The position numbers were made by a program, and so were the translations under genes. The notes under the pieces are model-generated. The model was given only the letters and a program-made list of their open reading frames with translations, made no database searches and was not told where the DNA came from. This document shows positions 52,828-60,561 of a stretch of 64,000 nt of DNA, piece after piece. The DNA lies in assembly GCA_030595795.1 (NCBI GenBank), contig JAUVCH010000001.1, forward strand, positions 1 through 64,000, given 5' to 3'. Source of the stretch: Gammaproteobacteria bacterium. GTDB lineage: Bacteria; Pseudomonadota; Gammaproteobacteria; GCA-001735895. Position 1 is the stretch's first letter; every line of letters starts with the position of its first letter.

Positions 52828-53748
52828 ATGAATTCCGAATTTAAATTACGTGCAAGGAATGAGGGTGGTGGTACGCCAGCTCTCGATAACTGGGGCGCCG
52901 ATTGTGAATATGGCGTATTAAGAGACATCCTGTTAGGTCCTGCAGACCATTATCAGTGGTTAGAGACCAGTTCGGTTTCGAAGAAAAGTATTCGTCGCAA
53001 TTATCAATTCGATGCAAAGATCGCTCAGTCTCAACATGCCGAAATGGTTTCAGCTTACGAGTCTGCAGGCGTAAAAGTACACATGCACGCCGCCGACCCA
53101 GAATTGCCTTATCAGATTTTTGCCCGGGATTCGTCGGTTATGACGCCATTCGGGGCGATTATTACCAGCATGGCTAACTGGTGGCGTCGTGGCGAGAACT
53201 TTCGCGCCATCGAAACCTATGAGCGCCTGGGTATTCCGATTTATGATTATGTTACCGCAGGCACTTTCGAAGGTGGTGATTTCAATGTCGTCGAACCGGG
53301 CACGGTATTAATTGGCTGGGAAGGCGACGAGGGTCGTAGCCAACAGCAGTCCGCCGTGCAGTTGAAGAACTGGTTTGAGGCCGAAGGTTGGGAAGTCATG
53401 CTCACTGACCTTGATCCTTTCTATGTTCATATCGACTTAATGGTCGTTATGTTAGCGCCCAAGCTTGCGGCTGTGTGCCTGGAGTCAACCGACGCCGACG
53501 TGGTCGACTGGCTCAAGTCGAAACAAATCGAAATCATCAGCGTGCCGTTTAAAGACACGCTTGATCTTGGCTGTAATGTCGTGGCACTGGGTAATGATCG
53601 GGTGTTACTGCCAGAGAAAAGTCTGGTGCTCAAGGAGAAAATCAAAGCTCATGGTTTAGAGATTTACGACCCGGACGTGTCGATGATTACGCCCGGTGGT
53701 GGTGGAGTGCATTGTATGTGTCAGGCTTTGCGACGGGATCCGGGCTAA
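52828..53748 (+). CDS. Amidinotransferase/arginine deiminase superfamily hydrolase (paralogue)
   Basis: 306 aa. Same plan as the protein at 42936-43826: IFARDSSVMTPFGAII, GTFEGGDFNVVEPGTVLIGW, DPFYVHIDLMVVMLAPKL (His) and the C-terminal GGGGVHCMCQALRRD with the Cys nucleophile. The catalytic triad of guanidine hydrolases is complete. It is divergent from the polyamine unit across the TTGTGATCACAA site, so agmatine or another guanidino-polyamine is a possible substrate. Confidence 0.8.
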   Translation: MNSEFKLRARNEGGGTPALDNWGADCEYGVLRDILLGPADHYQWLETSSVSKKSIRRNYQFDAKIAQSQHAEMVSAYESAGVKVHMHAADPELPYQIFARDSSVMTPFGAIITSMANWWRRGENFRAIETYERLGIPIYDYVTAGTFEGGDFNVVEPGTVLIGWEGDEGRSQQQSAVQLKNWFEAEGWEVMLTDLDPFYVHIDLMVVMLAPKLAAVCLESTDADVVDWLKSKQIEIISVPFKDTLDLGCNVVALGNDRVLLPEKSLVLKEKIKAHGLEIYDPDVSMITPGGGGVHCMCQALRRDPG

Positions 53749-53801
53749 AAGAGTTACCCGGATAGTGAATTTATTCCTGTAGATTATTTTTGTTTTTCGC
53801 T

Positions 53802-53830
53802 TATACTTGATTATGGGAAATTTATCCCAT
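53802..53830 (+). promoter_or_regulatory. Promoter and inverted repeat before the Gly/Ser-rich protein gene
   Basis: TATACT at 53802-53807 is a good -10 box; the -35 is not obvious. ATGGGA and TCCCAT at 53813-53818 and 53825-53830 form an inverted repeat where the transcript would start, so it could be an operator or a 5' stem. GAGG lies about 10 bp before the ATG at 53855. Confidence 0.4.
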
Positions 53831-53854
53831 TTAATTTAAGTCGAGGCAATTCTA

Positions 53855-54178
53855 ATGACAAATGATATTAAAAAGCCTGAATTGGGCGATGAAACAGTAG
53901 ATACCAGCCGACGAAACGCGCTTTCGCGTCTTGGTCTGGTAGCGACGGCGGCCTATGCGGCTCCAGTATTAATGACATTAAGTCAATCGGCACATGCTTC
54001 TGGTGGTTCTGGCGGAGGTGGAGGCTCTGGAAACGGTGGAGGCTCTGGGAACGGCGGAGGTTCCGGTGGCTCTGGAAACGGCGGAGGTTCCGGTGGCTCT
54101 GGTGGCTCCGGCGGAGACTCAGATGGCGATACTGGTTCCTCAGGTGGATCGCTCGATGAAGACCAAACCACTGATTAA
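53855..54178 (+). CDS. Tat-signal Gly/Ser-rich small protein, putative modified-peptide precursor
   Basis: 107 aa in three parts: an acidic leader (1-18), a twin-arginine signal (SRRNALSRLGLVATAAYAAP, Arg19-Arg20, cleavage after AHA at about residue 48), and a mature tail of about 60 residues of Gly, Ser and Asn repeats ending in acidic SLDEDQTTD. No cofactor site or family domain is present. It sits directly upstream of an HprK-like/PqqD fusion gene. Similar small Tat proteins near PqqD-type proteins are known as unexplained neighbours; a substrate for Ser modification is inference. Confidence 0.75.
   Translation: MTNDIKKPELGDETVDTSRRNALSRLGLVATAAYAAPVLMTLSQSAHASGGSGGGGGSGNGGGSGNGGGSGGSGNGGGSGGSGGSGGDSDGDTGSSGGSLDEDQTTD
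54000..54117 (+). repeat. Gly-Ser-Asn codon repeats
   Basis: Tandem, imperfect units based on GGNGGAGGCTCTGGAAACGG and GGTTCCGGTGGCTCTGG encode the low-complexity tail. Codons vary between GGT, GGA, GGC, TCT and TCC, so the repeat is maintained at the protein level and is not a simple microsatellite. Repeat number is likely to vary between strains. Confidence 0.8.
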
Positions 54179-54220
54179 GACGCCCAATCTGACCGCTTTT
54201 TAATTATTTATGATTTACAC

Positions 54221-54252
54221 ACCGGACAGATATTTTGTCCGGTTTTTTTTTG
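54221..54252 (+). terminator. Rho-independent terminator between the two cassette genes
   Basis: Stem ACCGGACA/TGTCCGGT with a 7-nt loop and nine T following. It stands between the small-protein gene and the kinase-like gene (stop 54178, start 54292). Placed there it would give far more precursor than enzyme transcript, as often seen in peptide-modification loci. Confidence 0.85.
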
Positions 54253-54291
54253 CCCGTATTATTGAGTCAGATTTTAAACAGGAGTGGATGA

Positions 54292-55482
54292 ATGCCCGAC
54301 AGCATCGTGCATCTAAAGTTCGATGATATGTCGAAACTGGTTAAGTTTGTTGATTGCGGCGAACTGATTGAGTGTCTTGAAAGTGTTTTCCCGACCTGGA
54401 ATATTATTGAGGTCTCACCAGAAGATTCTGGCGAGGCTCCGATACTTTGTATTACCAGAGAAGATAATGCTTATTGCATCGATGGATTTTGGCTAGGAAA
54501 GCAGATGCATCGCGTAGACATAGTCGATGCCGCCTGTGGTCTGGTCGCCGAGCTGATTCGAGCTTATGTGCGGGAAGATCCTCAATTACTGTGTTTACAC
54601 GGTGCATCCGCAGAATTTGCTGGCAAACTGGTAATATTTCCTAGTCAATACAGGTCGGGTAAAAGTGTTTTATCGGCCTGTTTGGCATCCGCTGGAATTC
54701 AGTTGTACGGCGATGATGTTTTGCCTCTTAGTTTGTCGGAAGGCAAGGGGATTGCACCGGGTTTGGCGTTACGTTTGAGGCGGCCTTTACCTGAAAACTT
54801 AACCACAGAATCGTCAGAGTTTATCCGGGAGCACACTGGCCTAACCGGCAAAAATTATCAATATCTTGATCTTAGCAATGAACAATTAGCGCAAAAAGGA
54901 GCGCAAGCATCAATTGGTGCGTTTGTTTTGCTGGAACGCGAGGAAAATACGGTAGCGACATTCGAGGAAACCTCGGAGGCAGAAGTATTGCGGCAAGTTG
55001 TCTGGCAAAATTTCGCTCGTGAGGCAGAGGCCCCACATATCCTGGATGTGTTGAGTCAGTTAGTGGCGAATTCACAGTTCTATCGGCTCCGTTTCGACCG
55101 AGCTGAAGATGCGGTTAAGTTGCTTAAAGAAAAGTTTAAAACCTGGCCTGGTAGAGTAGACCATCTCAACAGGAAGCTGAAGCAGTCTGAAGTCAATAAT
55201 AAGCAAGCCTTACAACCAGAATATTTTATAAGAAAACCTGATACTAGCGTTATCCAGGTTGGCGATGATAGTTTTATAGCAGACAAACAGGGTGCTGCAA
55301 TACACCATTTGAATACCGTTGGAACTGCTATCTGGACACTGCTTGCCGAACCAGTGCGGGTCGAAGATATGACCGATTTATTGCTGACTGCCTTTCCTGA
55401 GATCGATGCCGATTCGACAACAGAGGATGTAAAGGAATTGATTAACGAACTAGTAGATAAGGGATTATTGCTAAGCGGCTAA
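54292..55482 (+). CDS. HPr kinase-like/PqqD fusion protein
   Basis: 396 aa. Residues about 95-150 resemble the HPr-kinase core: LLCLHGASAEFAGKLVIFPS, GKS at 123-125 inside SQYRSGKSVLSACLASAG (first P-loop Gly replaced), and LYGDDVLPLS. Residues about 310-395 are a PqqD/RRE-like domain: IQVGDDSFIADKQGAAIHHLNTVGTAIWTLLAEPVRVEDMTDLLL. HprK-related and PqqD proteins occur as separate partners in peptide-modifying systems (HPr-rel-A); here they are fused. The partner is probably the Gly/Ser-rich protein just upstream. Activity is not shown. Confidence 0.8.
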   Translation: MPDSIVHLKFDDMSKLVKFVDCGELIECLESVFPTWNIIEVSPEDSGEAPILCITREDNAYCIDGFWLGKQMHRVDIVDAACGLVAELIRAYVREDPQLLCLHGASAEFAGKLVIFPSQYRSGKSVLSACLASAGIQLYGDDVLPLSLSEGKGIAPGLALRLRRPLPENLTTESSEFIREHTGLTGKNYQYLDLSNEQLAQKGAQASIGAFVLLEREENTVATFEETSEAEVLRQVVWQNFAREAEAPHILDVLSQLVANSQFYRLRFDRAEDAVKLLKEKFKTWPGRVDHLNRKLKQSEVNNKQALQPEYFIRKPDTSVIQVGDDSFIADKQGAAIHHLNTVGTAIWTLLAEPVRVEDMTDLLLTAFPEIDADSTTEDVKELINELVDKGLLLSG

Positions 55483-55487
55483 GACGA

Positions 55488-56327
55488 CTAGTCCTCACCA
55501 GACATCTGCAATTCCAGTTGGCGTTGTTTTTGCTGCCGCAGCATTATCCAGGCAGCTAGTAGTACACCGATGGCGACTACTAAAATTATAATGGTCGCAA
55601 GTGCATTTATATCCGGCCGAAGACCCAGTCGCACCCGGGAGTAAATCAACATTGGCAGCGTGACCGCACCGGGGCCTGAAACAAAACTGGCAATAATTAA
55701 ATCATCCAGCGACAGTGTGAATGATAATAACCAGCCAGCGAGCATACCGGGCGCGATTAGAGGCAGGGTAATGTCGGTAAGCACTCGAAATGGTTTCGCG
55801 CCCAAATCCTGCGCGGCTTCTTCCAGGTCTTGCGCCATGCCAGCGAGTCTTGACTGGATGATGACCGCGACATAGGCCATGGAAAATGTGATATGGGCGA
55901 TGGTGATGGTGGTGAATCCACGCTTGTCCGGCCATCCGATAAATTCTTTTAGCGTAATAAACAACAAGAGCAGGGATAAGCCGGTGATGACCTCTGGCAT
56001 GACCAGTGGTGCGGTAATCATGCCGCTGAATAAGGTGCGCCCTTTGAATTGACCGAAACGCACCAGGGCCAGGCCCGCCAAGGTACCGAGTATGGTAGCA
56101 AAGCAGGCATTCACAGTGGCAATTTTCAAACTCAGAGTTACTGCGCGCCAAACTTCTTCACTTTCGAATAAAACACCGTACCAGCGCGTAGAAAAACCAC
56201 CCCACACCGGCACCAGTTTGGAATAGTTGAACGAGTATACGATCAACATGAGCATGGGAATATACAGAAAAGCCAGCCCGAAACAGGTGACTGTGAACAG
56301 GAATCGGGATTTCTTGCCGTTATTCAT
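55488..56327 (-). CDS. potI: Polyamine ABC transporter permease (PotI/PotC type)
   Basis: 279 aa, six membrane helices. N-terminal LFTVTCFGLAFLYIPMLMLIVYSFNYSKLVPVWGGFSTRWYGVLF is the PotI/PotC pattern. The EAA loop EEAAQDLGAKPFRVLTDITLPLIAPGMLAG contacts the ATPase. Overlaps the upstream permease gene by four bases (ATGA). Last gene of the minus-strand importer operon. Confidence 0.9.
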   Translation of the reverse strand: MNNGKKSRFLFTVTCFGLAFLYIPMLMLIVYSFNYSKLVPVWGGFSTRWYGVLFESEEVWRAVTLSLKIATVNACFATILGTLAGLALVRFGQFKGRTLFSGMITAPLVMPEVITGLSLLLLFITLKEFIGWPDKRGFTTITIAHITFSMAYVAVIIQSRLAGMAQDLEEAAQDLGAKPFRVLTDITLPLIAPGMLAGWLLSFTLSLDDLIIASFVSGPGAVTLPMLIYSRVRLGLRPDINALATIIILVVAIGVLLAAWIMLRQQKQRQLELQMSGED

Positions 56328-57235
56328 TTCGACTCCGTTTCTTTGCCTTGCACATGCTGATAAAGCATCATCGGCAATACTAGAACTAACAGCAGGGCAA
56401 TTGCGACCGCAGAAGCGACCGGCCAGTCGACATTGGCATTAAATTCGTTGTACAGAATTCGACCGATCATTAAGACGTTACCACCGCCGAGCAGGTCGGG
56501 TATGACGTATTCACCAGTCGCTGGGATAAAAACTAGCAAGGATCCGGCGATGATACCGGGCAGGGTCATCGGAACAGTAACGGTCAGAAATGTCGTTGCC
56601 GGTCGCGCACCGAGATCTTCAGCGGCTTCCAGCAGGGTCCAGTCGAGCTTTTCCATATTGGCGTAAAGCGGCAGTATCATGAACGGTAAATAAGTATAAA
56701 CAATGCCGACATAGACGGCGAAATGCGAATATAAGAGCCGAATCGGCTCATCAATGAGGCCAATTGCTATGAGTAAATTATTGATTGTCCCCTGATCGGC
56801 GAGCAGCCCCATCCAGGCGTAAACCCGAAGTAAAAACGAGGTCCAGAAAGGCAGGATAACCAGCATTAGTAAAATGTTTTTACGGGTCTGGCTGGAACGT
56901 ACGATAGCGTAGGCCATCGGGTAGCCGATGAGCAGGCAAATTAGAGTCGATATCGACGATATTTTTAACGAACTGATGTAGGTCTTAACGTATAAATCGT
57001 CTTCCCAGAGGTAGGCGAAATTGTCGAATACCAGTTTGATATGCATCACACCTTCATCGACCCAGTTGATCATCGGTAAAAATGGGGGGCTGGCTATGGT
57101 GGCTTCGGAGAGGCTTATCTTGAAAACGATGAAAAAAGGCGCGAGAAAGAATATCAGCAGCCAGAAGAAGGGGATGAAGACGACTACTGACTTCCAGTTT
57201 CGTTGCAGCGATCGGGATATCCCCTGCAATGTCAT
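56324..57235 (-). CDS. potH: Polyamine ABC transporter permease (PotH/PotB type)
   Basis: 303 aa. Membrane helices include VVFIPFFWLLIFFLAPFFIVFKISLSE and LLMLVILPFWTSFLLRVYAWMGLL; the EAA loop is EAAEDLGARPATTFLTVTVPMTLPGIIAGSLLVFIPATGEYVIPDLLGGG. YAWMGLLADQGTINN is a typical PotB/PotH segment. Overlaps the ATPase gene by four bases. Confidence 0.9.
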   Translation of the reverse strand: MTLQGISRSLQRNWKSVVVFIPFFWLLIFFLAPFFIVFKISLSEATIASPPFLPMINWVDEGVMHIKLVFDNFAYLWEDDLYVKTYISSLKISSISTLICLLIGYPMAYAIVRSSQTRKNILLMLVILPFWTSFLLRVYAWMGLLADQGTINNLLIAIGLIDEPIRLLYSHFAVYVGIVYTYLPFMILPLYANMEKLDWTLLEAAEDLGARPATTFLTVTVPMTLPGIIAGSLLVFIPATGEYVIPDLLGGGNVLMIGRILYNEFNANVDWPVASAVAIALLLVLVLPMMLYQHVQGKETESK

Positions 57236-58377
57236 TTGCTGAGTACCACCGAGCTGGAAGCTTCCCAGCTGAGATAAACTTCGTCTTCCCAGTCTATGGC
57301 CAGGTTGCCATCTTTGGGTCTGGAGAGGTTTGGTGAGGTGACCTCAATCAGCGTGTCATCGTCTATTTTGACACGATAAATCGAAATTTTCCCGAGGTAA
57401 GCGATATCGTGAACAACCCCTTTAACCTGATTAGCGCGCGCTTCATCCGGTGCCTGCTTTGATATTTTTATCTTCTCCGGGCGCAGTGCAACCCATACTT
57501 TGTGGCCCTCCTGAATTTCAAGTCCGTGGTCGATATAAATTTCACATTCGGGCTGTTTGCTCTGTACAACAACATGATCGGGACCATTCTCAATGATTCT
57601 ACCCTGAAACATATTGGCATTGCCGATGAAATTGGCAACCAGTCGTGATTCGGGGAATTCGTAAATTTCTGTCGGTGTGCCAATTTGCATAAATCGGCCG
57701 GTATCCATCACTGCGATACGCGTGGACAGCGTCATCGCTTCTTCCTGGTCGTGGGTGACGACGACAAAGGTGACGCCGAGTTGTTCCTGGATATTCATGA
57801 GTTCGAACTGAGTCTGCTCGCGTAGGCGTTTATCCAGAGCGGCTAAAGGTTCGTCCAGGAGTAGCACTTTAGGGCTTTTTACCAGGGCTCGGGCTAGCGC
57901 GACACGTTGCTTCTGGCCACCGGATAACTGGTGCGGTTTACGCTTACTAAACTGGGTGAGTTCGACCATGGCCAACATATCATCGACACGTTGTTTGATT
58001 TCGATTTTACCAAAACCTTCACGTTTCAGGCCATAAGCGACATTATTTTCGACCGTCATATGCGGGAATAGCGCGTAGGACTGAAACATCATGTTGACCG
58101 GGCGTTCATAAGGCGGCACATCGTTCATGTTAACGCCGTCGATAAAAATATTGCCGGATGATGGGGTTTCAAATCCTGCCAGCATTCTTAGCAGCGTTGT
58201 TTTGCCGCAGCCGGAACCGCCGAGCAGAGAGAAAAGCTCACCCTTGTAGATATCGAGATCCACATTGTCTACTGCGGTGAAACTACCAAATTGTTTGCTG
58301 ACGCTTTGAACCTTTATGAATGGTTCGGCATCGGAATCCATCCAGGGTCGATCCGTGTATTGAGAAGGGTCAGGCAT
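57232..58377 (-). CDS. potG: Polyamine ABC transporter ATP-binding protein (PotG/PotA type)
   Basis: 381 aa from the ATG reading MPDPSQYTDRPW; a start nine codons earlier lies in the upstream hairpin region. Walker A GGSGCGKTT, signature LSGGQKQRVALARAL, Walker B VLLLDEPLAALD, H-loop VVTHDQEEAM. The C-terminal TOBE domain (IEVTSPNLSRPKDGNLAIDWEDEVYLSW) is present. It powers uptake by the permeases encoded downstream. Confidence 0.93.
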   Translation of the reverse strand: MPDPSQYTDRPWMDSDAEPFIKVQSVSKQFGSFTAVDNVDLDIYKGELFSLLGGSGCGKTTLLRMLAGFETPSSGNIFIDGVNMNDVPPYERPVNMMFQSYALFPHMTVENNVAYGLKREGFGKIEIKQRVDDMLAMVELTQFSKRKPHQLSGGQKQRVALARALVKSPKVLLLDEPLAALDKRLREQTQFELMNIQEQLGVTFVVVTHDQEEAMTLSTRIAVMDTGRFMQIGTPTEIYEFPESRLVANFIGNANMFQGRIIENGPDHVVVQSKQPECEIYIDHGLEIQEGHKVWVALRPEKIKISKQAPDEARANQVKGVVHDIAYLGKISIYRVKIDDDTLIEVTSPNLSRPKDGNLAIDWEDEVYLSWEASSSVVLSK

Positions 58378-58408
58378 TGCGAGTAGCTCCACAACAAATA
58401 TCAATCAT

Positions 58409-58443
58409 AAAAAAACCGGAGTGACATGATATCACTCCGGTTT
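58409..58443 (-). terminator. Intra-operon terminator/attenuator after the binding-protein gene
   Basis: Perfect 12-bp stem AAACCGGAGTGA with a 7-nt loop. On the minus strand it is followed by seven T. It stands 12 bp after the binding-protein stop and before potG, so most transcripts should end here, leaving binding protein in excess over the membrane parts. Confidence 0.85.
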
Positions 58444-58455
58444 CGGGTTGTGGCC

Positions 58456-59559
58456 TTAATTTCCCGCTTTGAAGTTTGTCCAGGTGCGGGTACGGATGCG
58501 CTCGATTTTGGGAGGTACTACTGCCAGCGTGTACATTTTTGCAACCTGATCTGAGGTCGGGAAAGCTGCTGGACTGCCGGTAACCTCCTCATCAATCATT
58601 TTGATCGCTGAATAGTTGGCGGTTGCATACCAGGAGTAGTTGGAGTCGGCTGCTGCTACTTCGGGTCGCATCATATAGTCTAAAAATAAGTGTGCGTTTT
58701 CGATATTTTCCGCGTCAGCCGGAATCACCCAACCATCTACCCAGAGATTAGCTGCCCCGTCCCCAGGTGGCAGGAAGAAATCCAGAACTACACCCGTGTT
58801 GGCCTCTTCTGCACCAGACATCGCCAGTAGGCCATCAGGACCCCAGGTAACCGATACGCAAAATTCGCGTTGAGGCATTCTCTGGTAGGCGTAGTTATCA
58901 AAGGTTTTGATGTAAGGACGTACTTTCTTGAGCATGTCTTCGACTTTCTTGTAGTCTGCCTTGTTGTTTGAGGCTGGATCGAGTCCAAGATAGGCCAGTG
59001 CCATAGGGATGACATCGGTCGGAGAATCGAGGAAAGAAACACCACATTTTGCCAGCTCTTTCATATGCTTCGGGTCAAAGATCATGTCGAGCGAGCCAAT
59101 CGGAGCACCTGGGTGGGTTTTCAATACCAGTTCCTCATTATAGGTAACGCCATGCGTACCCCACATATACGGAATAACATATTGGTTACCAGGATCCCAG
59201 TTCGTCGAAAGCTGTGCCATGATAGATGCATCCATGTGCCTGAGATTAGACAGTTTTGAAATATCAATTTTTTGTAAAATACCACCCGGAATTAAGCGGC
59301 CTATTGCTGAACCTGAGTGGGCGACGACATCGTAACCCGAACTACCAGCTAGCAGCTTGGCGTCGATGGCTTCGACCGAATCGTAGTTATCGTAGATGAC
59401 TTTGATGTCATATTCTTTGGCAAAGTTGGCGATGGTTTCTTCGCCAATATACTCCGCCCAGTTAGTGACGTTAAGTGACCCAGCCGCGCTGACGGCGGAT
59501 GAGCCGACTATCATCACTGTGGCAAGTATGCCGTTAATAGTGTTCTTCGTTGTTTTCAT
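58456..59559 (-). CDS. potF: Polyamine (putrescine-type) periplasmic binding protein
   Basis: 367 aa from the ATG behind GGAGGAAC. Signal peptide MKTTKNTINGILATVMIVGS, cleavage near SAVSAAG. PotD/PotF landmarks: LNVTNWAEYIGEETIANFAKEY, VIYDNYDSVEAIDAKLLAGSSGYDVVAHSG, IPYMWGTHGVTYNEELVL and WVDGWVIPADAENIENAHLFLDYMMRPEVAA. The YMWGTHG pattern is close to PotF. First gene of the importer operon; a GTGATCAC palindrome lies about 125 bp upstream. Confidence 0.92.
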   Translation of the reverse strand: MKTTKNTINGILATVMIVGSSAVSAAGSLNVTNWAEYIGEETIANFAKEYDIKVIYDNYDSVEAIDAKLLAGSSGYDVVAHSGSAIGRLIPGGILQKIDISKLSNLRHMDASIMAQLSTNWDPGNQYVIPYMWGTHGVTYNEELVLKTHPGAPIGSLDMIFDPKHMKELAKCGVSFLDSPTDVIPMALAYLGLDPASNNKADYKKVEDMLKKVRPYIKTFDNYAYQRMPQREFCVSVTWGPDGLLAMSGAEEANTGVVLDFFLPPGDGAANLWVDGWVIPADAENIENAHLFLDYMMRPEVAAADSNYSWYATANYSAIKMIDEEVTGSPAAFPTSDQVAKMYTLAVVPPKIERIRTRTWTNFKAGN

Positions 59560-59682
59560 TAGTGTTCCTCCGGTGGACTGAATTATGATATTGGATGCCG
59601 GTTGCATCCGCAATCTTGTAGAATAGTATAACTTTAAAACTGTACTGAAACTTAATTGAGGCTCTGTTTTCTGCTCGATTAA

Positions 59683-59694
59683 TAGTGATCACAA
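59683..59694. promoter_or_regulatory. Operator-like palindrome, copy 4
   Basis: TAGTGATCACAA, core GTGATCAC, in the 190-bp gap between the potF and TetR-type genes, both on the minus strand. In the right place to control the importer operon. Confidence 0.6.
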
Positions 59695-59749
59695 AAACCA
59701 TGAATGTCAATCGGGTATTGTGGGCTTGTAGGTTTTACTGGTTTATTTT

Positions 59750-60418
59750 TCATGCTTCTTTCATAAACTGCCGAATTGATACCGATTCATTTGGATAAAT
59801 TATTTCGATTAATCGATATATCTCCTGTATTGCCTGCTGGCGCTTAAAGTTTGGCGGGCCGATTAAAAAGTTTTGCCAGAGTCCGTCGATTATGGCCTCA
59901 ATTGTTATAGCAGCAGAGTCGGCAGGAAGGGTGGCGCTGGTATTTTGCTCGATTTTCTGACATACCTGGCTTAAAGCTTCTGAAAAGGCACGGTCCTGTT
60001 CGCCGCAGAGAGACATATAAATAGGGCGTGAACGAGCTTCTCCCCAAAATGCGAACCAGACGCTGATCTTTTTGCGGCTACAGATAGACGCTCGAAATGG
60101 TACGGCAATCAGAGCGCAGAGTTGTTCAATCGGGCTTTTACCGGTCTCGGCTAATACACTCTTCCAGCAGCGTAAATATTCTTCACTGAGGTGACGTAAG
60201 GCCTGTTCCAGTAGTAAATCCTTGCTTTGAAAATGGAATATAACATTACCCTGCGAAACCCCTGCGTGTTTGGCGATATGGGCTAAAGTTGTTTGAGACA
60301 GGCCGAGTTTGTCTATGCAGTCGAAGGTTGCTTCGACTAATTGTTGCTTGCGAAACTCGCTTTGCCTGGCGCGACTTCGGCTGTGCAAATTTTTCTCGGT
60401 GACGCTGATTGCGTTCAA
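59750..60418 (-). CDS. TetR family transcriptional regulator (BetI-like)
   Basis: 222 aa, TTG start with GGAATAG upstream. N-terminal TetR HTH: FRKQQLVEATFDCIDKLGLSQTTLAHIAKHAGVSQGNVIFHFQSKDLLLEQAL. The C-terminal domain has the BetI-type segment ISVWFAFWGEARSRPIYMSLCGEQDRAF. BetI responds to choline and betaine aldehyde; this relative faces an aminotransferase-Rieske-flavoprotein unit, which it probably controls. It could also repress the potF unit downstream. Confidence 0.85.
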   Translation of the reverse strand: MNAISVTEKNLHSRSRARQSEFRKQQLVEATFDCIDKLGLSQTTLAHIAKHAGVSQGNVIFHFQSKDLLLEQALRHLSEEYLRCWKSVLAETGKSPIEQLCALIAVPFRASICSRKKISVWFAFWGEARSRPIYMSLCGEQDRAFSEALSQVCQKIEQNTSATLPADSAAITIEAIIDGLWQNFLIGPPNFKRQQAIQEIYRLIEIIYPNESVSIRQFMKEA

Positions 60419-60424
60419 GTACTA

Positions 60425-60449
60425 TTCCAGCAACTGCTTTTAACTGGAA
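60425..60449. promoter_or_regulatory. Inverted repeat near the TetR/aminotransferase divergent promoters
   Basis: TTCCAG-N13-CTGGAA just upstream of the TetR-type start. A candidate autoregulatory operator; arms are only 6 bp, so the call is tentative. Confidence 0.3.
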
Positions 60450-60561
60450 TTTAATTTAAACTGAGTGTTTAGTCAATGAAAAATTGTATATCGTTGAAAT
60501 ATTTGAATTTAATATATAAATAGTTAGAATACTGGTTACCAAATTGAAAAGCGGGTGTGAC

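Noticed and set aside
53983-54171. Minus-strand Pro/Glu-rich frame
   Set aside because: It is the antisense shadow of the Gly/Ser codon repeat; no start signal and no second evidence.
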